Of a stretch of DNA of 17,897 nucleotides, positions 12,978 through 17,897 are shown piece by piece. Origin of the DNA: Pseudomonadota bacterium (GTDB lineage Bacteria; Desulfobacterota; Desulfobulbia; Desulfobulbales; SURF-16); NCBI GenBank assembly GCA_030597865.1, contig JAUVQZ010000027.1:1-17897 (forward strand), in the 5' to 3' direction. Made by a program: the position numbers and the translations under genes. Numbering within the stretch: the first letter of the stretch is position 1; each line of letters begins with the position of its first letter. A model generated the notes under the pieces. The model did not search any database. It saw only the letters and a list, made by a program, of their open reading frames with translations, and had not been told where the DNA came from.

Positions 12978-15590
12978 ATGAAACTTGTTTCCATAAAAGA
13001 CCGGCTCATCATGGTTCTCATGATAACCTCTTTGACATCCCTCGTCATTGCCAGTCTGGCATTCTCTTTTTATGAGCTGCAGAGATATAAGAAGTTTAAA
13101 CTGGCCGAGCTTGTCCAGATTGTTGATCTGCTCGGCCCAGAGGGCCGTCGGCATATCATGGCCGGCGATTCGCAGCAGGCGGAGGGCCTGCTGGCCATCC
13201 TCGCTGAACGGCAAAATATCAGGGCCGCTGCCCTCTATGATGGCCAGGGAATGTTTTTTGCCGGCTATCAGCGTGACTTGGAGCTCCAGGCGCCGCCCCG
13301 CTCCATCCAGGATGTCGAGGCTGTCAGTTTTACTGATAATATCTGCACATCCCTCCAGGGCCTTTATCAGGGGGATAGACTGGAGGGCTTTTTCCTTCTC
13401 GCCGTTGATCTCGATGATGGCCGCTCCGGTCTTATCTCCATAATTGTTATTTTCTGCCTTGTTTCCATTGTGACCCTGGCACTTGCCTATCAAGTTGCCT
13501 GTTTTCTGCATGATCAGTTCAAGAAACCCATCATTAGCCTGGTGGATACGGCCCGTTCTATCTGTGAAAAAAAGGATTTTGAGGTCCGGGCCAGGAAGTA
13601 TTCCTCCGATGAAATGGGGCTTCTCACCGATACCATTAATGGTATGCTTGATGAGATTGCCAGGCGGGAAGAGGAGATGCGAAATCTCACCGGCCAGCTT
13701 GAGTCGCGGGTGGAAACCAGGACGGCAGCTCTGCAGGAGATCAATACCCGCCTTTTCTCGGAAAAAACAAGGGCGGATAAGGCGGCAAGCGTCAAGAGTG
13801 ATTTCCTTGCCAATATGAGCCATGAAATCCGCACCCCCATGAACGGCATAGTCGCGGCCTGCGATCTGGCCATGGAGGAAGAGCTTAATCCCAAGGTTGC
13901 TAATTACCTTAAGATTATTCAGGGCTCCTCCCATGCCCTTCTCCTTATCATCAACGATATGCTCGATTTTTCAAGGCTGGAAGACGGCACCCTTGTCTTG
14001 GATCACAGCCTTTTTTCCCTGTCTGATCTCCTCACGGAACTCCATGGTTTTTTCTCTGTAAAAATCCATGACGAAGATATTGATCTGATCATTGATATGG
14101 ATCCGGAGGTTCCAGACCTGCTCATTGGCGACCGGGAGCGGTTTCGACAGATACTGTATAACCTTGTTGATAATGGCATTAAGTTTACCCATGATGGCAT
14201 GGTTTCCCTCTATGTCTCCTGTCTGGATAAGAGTGAGCAGGGGGTATCACTTGGGGTCAGGGTCCGTGATACAGGGGTGGGGCTCTCCCTTGAGGGAGGG
14301 GAGCGGATATTCAGCTCCTTTCATCAGGAGGACAGCTCTTCCACCCGGCAGTATGGCGGCACCGGCCTTGGCTTGGCCATTTCCAGGCAACTGGCTCGCA
14401 TGATGGGAGGGTCCATTGATGTTGAGAGCGAATTGGGCAAGGGAGCCACCTTTATGGTCACGGTCCATCTTGGCTGGCAAGAAAGCGAGGTGGGTGGCTC
14501 AGCTGCGCTGCCGGGCAAGATGAAAAACGGGTTTGGTACGATGGCAGACCTAAGCGGTCTCCATATCCTGGTTGTTGAGGACAATGAAATAAATCGAGGT
14601 GTGGCCGAGGCCATGCTGACAGGTTTAGGTATAACTGTTGAGAGTGTTGAAAATGGTCAGGAGGCCGTCGATATTACCCGTAACAGTAACTATGACGCTA
14701 TTTTGATGGACATGCAGATGCCCATCATGGATGGCTACCAGGCCATGCAAAGGATCCGTCAAAAAGGGTCCTGTCAAAATGTTGCCATTATCGCCATGAC
14801 AGCCCATGCCATGGCAGGCGACAGGGAGAAATGTCTTCATGCCGGTGCCGACGGTTATATTGCCAAGCCCATCCACAGGAAGCGATTGCAGGCGGTGTTG
14901 CTGGCTGTTTTAAACACCAAGGGGCCAGCGCTTGCTGGTGCCGGGCGCAATGATTTCTGTGAAGATATGGAAACCGGGGCTGAATTTGTCCCGGATAGCT
15001 GTCTGATTGATGTGGAAAGGGCAATCCGTCAGCTTGGTGTCAGGGAGGATGTCTATCACAGGGTGTTGAACACCTTCTGTAGTGACTATGAGAGCTTTCG
15101 GCAGGATTATGCTCAATTTTCCAGGGAGAATGACATCGGTAAGATCCAGAAAATGTATCATTCTTTAAAGGGAAGCAGTGCAACGGTGGGGGCAGAAATC
15201 TTGTCGCAACTGGTAACCGAGGCGGATCGACTCTGTAAAAATGAGGAGATGCCGCCGGATAGCCTCACCGAGAAAATCCTGACATGTCTGGATGAGGTGC
15301 TGCTCTTTGCCCATGGGATTGAGGCGACGGAAGCAGGAGGTATTCTCGAGCCAGACGATCTAACGGTGCAGGATTCTGCTAAGGTACTGCAACAATTACA
15401 GGATTTAGCAGACTCCCTGGATCAATCTATGTATGATACAATTAACGCCTGCCTTGAAAGTCTGGAGGGAAATGTCTCAGGGAAAAGGATCGTCAGTCTG
15501 CATAAGATGATCCGTATGTACTCCTATGAAGATGCCTTGGCCTTGGTCCAGGAGCTCGCCAGGGAGCTCGGCCTCCCTTTAAGGCAGTAA
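12978..15590 (+). CDS. Tripartite hybrid histidine kinase (CHASE8-type sensor, HAMP, HisKA, HATPase, REC, HPt)
   Basis: 870 aa, inner-membrane. TM1 about 10-32, periplasmic sensor about 33-150 of CHASE8 appearance (RNIRAAALYD-like segment at about 79-88, then FFAGY), TM2 about 152-176, HAMP about 177-230, and a coiled coil. HisKA has H282 in SHEIRTPMNG. The ATPase has N399 in VDNGIKF, DTGVGL and GGTGLGLAIS (460-469). REC about 528-645 has D578 in LMDMQMP and K630. The C-terminal HPt has H728 in YHSLKGSSATVG. All phosphorelay residues are present, so a His-Asp-His relay as in BarA/ArcB can run inside one protein. The final acceptor would be another REC, and the next gene, 19 bp on, starts with one. 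The ATG lacks a strong Shine-Dalgarno; the leader upstream can form alternative hairpins. Confidence 0.95.
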   Translation: MKLVSIKDRLIMVLMITSLTSLVIASLAFSFYELQRYKKFKLAELVQIVDLLGPEGRRHIMAGDSQQAEGLLAILAERQNIRAAALYDGQGMFFAGYQRDLELQAPPRSIQDVEAVSFTDNICTSLQGLYQGDRLEGFFLLAVDLDDGRSGLISIIVIFCLVSIVTLALAYQVACFLHDQFKKPIISLVDTARSICEKKDFEVRARKYSSDEMGLLTDTINGMLDEIARREEEMRNLTGQLESRVETRTAALQEINTRLFSEKTRADKAASVKSDFLANMSHEIRTPMNGIVAACDLAMEEELNPKVANYLKIIQGSSHALLLIINDMLDFSRLEDGTLVLDHSLFSLSDLLTELHGFFSVKIHDEDIDLIIDMDPEVPDLLIGDRERFRQILYNLVDNGIKFTHDGMVSLYVSCLDKSEQGVSLGVRVRDTGVGLSLEGGERIFSSFHQEDSSSTRQYGGTGLGLAISRQLARMMGGSIDVESELGKGATFMVTVHLGWQESEVGGSAALPGKMKNGFGTMADLSGLHILVVEDNEINRGVAEAMLTGLGITVESVENGQEAVDITRNSNYDAILMDMQMPIMDGYQAMQRIRQKGSCQNVAIIAMTAHAMAGDREKCLHAGADGYIAKPIHRKRLQAVLLAVLNTKGPALAGAGRNDFCEDMETGAEFVPDSCLIDVERAIRQLGVREDVYHRVLNTFCSDYESFRQDYAQFSRENDIGKIQKMYHSLKGSSATVGAEILSQLVTEADRLCKNEEMPPDSLTEKILTCLDEVLLFAHGIEATEAGGILEPDDLTVQDSAKVLQQLQDLADSLDQSMYDTINACLESLEGNVSGKRIVSLHKMIRMYSYEDALALVQELARELGLPLRQ

Positions 15591-15609
15591 GCGTGATGGG
15601 AACCGATAC

Positions 15610-17721
15610 GTGCAGATAGGCCATGGTCGCCATTTTAAACAAAGTTTACTTCATTCAATGTCAAAAAAAGCAAAAAGACAAAAGCCCCTGGTGCTCATCG
15701 TGGATGATACCATGATGAATATCGACCTGTTGGCTGATGTGCTGCGGGAGGATTACCGTCTTGGTATTGCCACAAACGGTGTTAAGGCCCTGGAGTTTGT
15801 TAAAAAAAATAAACCTGACATTATTCTTCTCGATATCATGATGCCGGAGATGGACGGTTTTGAGGTGTGCCGGATCTTAAAGCAAGATAGCCAGACCCGT
15901 GCCATCCCTGTTATTTTTATCACCGCCCTATCGGACACGGAAAACGTTGCCCGTGGCTTCCAGCTCGGTGGTTGTGATTATATTCCCAAGCCCTTTCATG
16001 CCATTGAGGTGAAGGCACGGGTTAAATCCAAGCTCAACGAGCTTAACCAGCTCAGCTTTGTGGAAAATATCTTTCATACCAGTCTTGAGGGTATAGTGAT
16101 TGCCGACCAGGATATGGTTGTGACCATGGTCAACCCCATGACCTGTTCCATCACAGGCTATGGCCAGGAAGAGCTGGTCGGTAAATCCATTGATGTCTTG
16201 CAGACTCGAGACAAGGGCGACACCATCAGTGACATTCACAGCCTCCTGGGTGATGCTGATCATTGGTCCGGTGAGATATGGAACAGGCGCAAGAATGGCG
16301 AAAAATTTCCTCAGAAGTTCGCCATGTCCGCAGTTCGTAATTTATGGGGAGAGGTGATTAACTATGTGGCCGTGTTCCATGATATGTCGGAGATCAAGCG
16401 CCATAAGGATGAGTTGAAATACCAGGCCAACCATGATGGCCTCACCGGTTTGCCGAACCGGACATTTTTTCAGTTCCGCCTCATTGATGCCCTGAAAGAT
16501 GCCCGCCGCCATGACGAGAAAATGGCCCTGATCATTCTCGATCTTGATCATTTTAAGCAAATCAACGACAGCCTCGGCCACCTGGTGGGCGATTTTCTTT
16601 TAAAAGAGGTGCGTTCCCGTCTTGAGGGTTGTCTCAGCGGTGCCATCCTGGCCCGTCTGGGTAGCGACGAGTTCGGTGTGGTCCTTGAAGGTCTGGTCAG
16701 TGAGGAGTGGGCCGTTAAGGTCGCCGAACAGATCAACCTGAGCCTGTCCCTGCCGTTTTTTCATGAGGGCCATGAACTCTTTATCTCGGCAAGCCTTGGT
16801 ATTGCATTCTATCCGGAGGATGGCCTTGATCCAGAGGCCCTGATGAAAAATGGCGATATGGCCATGGCCCAGGCCAAGGCCCGTGGTGGCAATACCTATC
16901 AGGTTTTTCACCGGGGGATGGATGAGCGTATCGCCAAGCTGCTCACCCTGGAGAGCAATCTCCGCCGTGCCCTTGACAGGGAGGAGTTTGTTGTCTTTTA
17001 TCAGCCCAAGGTTGATATGGCCAGTGGCCGGATCATCGGCATGGAGGCCTTGGTGCGCTGGATGCTGCCAGAGGGGGGCATGGTGTCACCGGCAGATTTT
17101 ATTCCCCTTGCTGAAAAGACCGGCCTTATTGTCTTTCTCGGCGAATGGGTGCTGAAAACTGCGGCAAGGCAAACAAAAATATGGTGGGATAAAGGCTATC
17201 ATGTGCCGGTGGCCGTTAATCTGTCCCCCCGCCAGTTTAAGGAAGAGAATCTCGTTTCCCTGGTGCGGGATACCTTGACCGAAACAGGACTTACCCCAGA
17301 GGCTCTTGAACTCGAGATCACCGAAGGTGTGGTCATGGATAACGAAGAGCATGCCATGGAGATTTTACGTGAAATTAATGAGATGGGGGTAAAGCTCTCC
17401 ATGGATGATTTTGGTACTGGCTATTCCTCTCTCCATTACCTGAAGCAGTTTCCAATTCATACCCTGAAGATTGATAAATCCTTTGTGGATAATATCCCGG
17501 CCGATGGCGAGAATGTCGCAATTGCCACGGCCATTATCTACATGGGGAAAAGTCTTGGCCTCAAGGTGGTCGCCGAAGGTGTGGAGGAGATGGAGCAATA
17601 TACCTTTCTCCGTGATCTCGGCTGTGATCAATTACAGGGATGGCTCTTTAGTCCGGCAGTTGATAGCGATACATTTACGGACTTGCTGGTGACTGATAAA
17701 AGGCTGATCATTCCTTCATAA
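15610..17721 (+). CDS. REC-PAS-GGDEF-EAL protein, probable c-di-GMP phosphodiesterase
   Basis: 703 aa from GTG 15610, which has GGGA about 8 bases upstream; ATG 15658 (687 aa) is in frame, closer to the domain, but has no ribosome binding site. REC about 27-143 has D75 and K127. PAS is about 150-262. The GGDEF domain (about 270-435) has metal-site D311 in ILDLDHFKQIND, but the signature reads GSDEF (351-355) and the I-site RxxD position reads LSGA. The EAL domain (about 447-695) has E479 in EALVRW, N537, E569-I-T-E572, DDFGTGYSSL (599-608), K620, E656 and Q676, so the hydrolysis site looks complete. Best read as a phosphodiesterase with an inactive, weak or GTP-sensing GGDEF domain. Its REC is the likely target of the hybrid kinase upstream. 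Cytosolic. Confidence 0.95.
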   Translation: MQIGHGRHFKQSLLHSMSKKAKRQKPLVLIVDDTMMNIDLLADVLREDYRLGIATNGVKALEFVKKNKPDIILLDIMMPEMDGFEVCRILKQDSQTRAIPVIFITALSDTENVARGFQLGGCDYIPKPFHAIEVKARVKSKLNELNQLSFVENIFHTSLEGIVIADQDMVVTMVNPMTCSITGYGQEELVGKSIDVLQTRDKGDTISDIHSLLGDADHWSGEIWNRRKNGEKFPQKFAMSAVRNLWGEVINYVAVFHDMSEIKRHKDELKYQANHDGLTGLPNRTFFQFRLIDALKDARRHDEKMALIILDLDHFKQINDSLGHLVGDFLLKEVRSRLEGCLSGAILARLGSDEFGVVLEGLVSEEWAVKVAEQINLSLSLPFFHEGHELFISASLGIAFYPEDGLDPEALMKNGDMAMAQAKARGGNTYQVFHRGMDERIAKLLTLESNLRRALDREEFVVFYQPKVDMASGRIIGMEALVRWMLPEGGMVSPADFIPLAEKTGLIVFLGEWVLKTAARQTKIWWDKGYHVPVAVNLSPRQFKEENLVSLVRDTLTETGLTPEALELEITEGVVMDNEEHAMEILREINEMGVKLSMDDFGTGYSSLHYLKQFPIHTLKIDKSFVDNIPADGENVAIATAIIYMGKSLGLKVVAEGVEEMEQYTFLRDLGCDQLQGWLFSPAVDSDTFTDLLVTDKRLIIPS

Positions 17722-17778
17722 CAGGGGGCATAAAAAAAGCTCGGGCTGTTTGGCCCGAGCTTTTTTTATGCCCCCTGT
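17721..17778. terminator. Bidirectional terminator inside a 26-bp perfect inverted repeat
   Basis: Arms 17721-17746 and 17753-17778 are exact reverse complements around TGTTTG. The core GCTCGGGC/GCCCGAGC, flanked by 7 A's and 7 T's, is a typical bidirectional terminator. An extra outer arm (ACAGGGGGCAT / ATGCCCCCTGT) lengthens it. The left arm starts on the last base of the stop codon of the phosphodiesterase gene. Confidence 0.93.
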
Positions 17779-17795
17779 GCGAGGATCTGTTTTGT

Positions 17796-17897
17796 TTAAA
17801 TTCGTTTCACAAGCCTGCCCTTACGACACTCACCATAAAAGGGAATACTGATATAATCGGTAAATGTAAACATGAATATCATCAGACATACCACACA
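17796..17897 (-). CDS. Possible 3' end of a convergent gene
   Basis: On the - strand a frame is open from the window edge for 33 codons to a TAA at 17796-17798, ending ...FYGECRKGRLVKRI. I do not recognise it. The bidirectional terminator just beyond its stop fits a convergent gene, but 33 codons is too short to be sure, and another minus-strand frame is also open for about 22 codons. Confidence 0.25.
   Translation of the reverse strand, partial: CVVCLMIFMFTFTDYISIPFYGECRKGRLVKRI
17849..17857 (+). promoter_or_regulatory. Extended -10 promoter element
   Basis: TGATATAAT is a perfect extended -10 (TGnTATAAT) without a clear -35. It would start transcription at about 17864, near an ATG at 17872 whose frame stays open to the window edge (8 codons) but has no ribosome binding site. 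This conflicts with the minus-strand frame over the same bases. Confidence 0.3.

Noticed and set aside
12852..13934. 360-codon open frame on the minus strand
   Set aside because: It lies almost wholly antisense to the hybrid kinase, whose frame has clear HAMP and HisKA motifs; the minus frame shows no recognisable domain and is a codon-bias shadow.

Overview
The window reads as a bacterial chromosome segment of intermediate G+C from a signalling-rich Gram-negative organism. A class II (B12-dependent) ribonucleotide reductase, a BepA-like Tat lipoprotein peptidase, HDOD proteins, large hybrid kinases, and Ser/Thr kinase and FHA genes together suggest a deltaproteobacterial (Desulfobacterota, perhaps Desulfobulbaceae-like) anaerobe. 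That placement is inference from gene content only; no rRNA or tRNA is present to test it.

Left part (1-4500, + strand): the 3' end of a NarL-family sensor histidine kinase, then a 180-bp gap filled by a 129-bp imperfect inverted repeat (MITE-like), then its probable partner, a NarL/LuxR response regulator. A hairpin-rich 491-bp gap follows, holding two candidate NrdR boxes 32 bp apart. Next is nrdJ, whose start is best placed at 2158, closed by a strong bidirectional terminator.

Middle part (4728-9617, - strand): a compact four-gene operon read 9617 to 4728. Its genes encode an FHA-adenylate/guanylate cyclase, a protein with one canonical and one degenerate FHA domain, a soluble Ser/Thr kinase with a C-terminal WD40 propeller, and a PP2C phosphatase. 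Writer (kinase), eraser (phosphatase), readers (FHA) and a second-messenger output (class III cyclase) are all present. Both FHA proteins carry a similar acidic-Thr-Ile motif just after the FHA domain, which could be the kinase's target. I see this as the most system-like unit in the window.

Right part (9924-17721, + strand): diverging from the cyclase operon, an HDOD-GAF gene is translationally coupled (TTGA overlap) to a BepA-like M48 peptidase with a Tat lipoprotein signal. A leader able to form competing hairpins precedes a tripartite CHASE8-type hybrid histidine kinase (HisKA-HATPase-REC-HPt). A REC-PAS-GGDEF-EAL protein follows 19 bp later. Its EAL site is intact, but its GGDEF site reads GSDEF and lacks the I-site, so it is probably a c-di-GMP phosphodiesterase fed by the phosphorelay. 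A 26-bp perfect inverted repeat (bidirectional terminator) closes the unit. No mobile-element genes, CRISPR array, tRNA or rRNA were seen.
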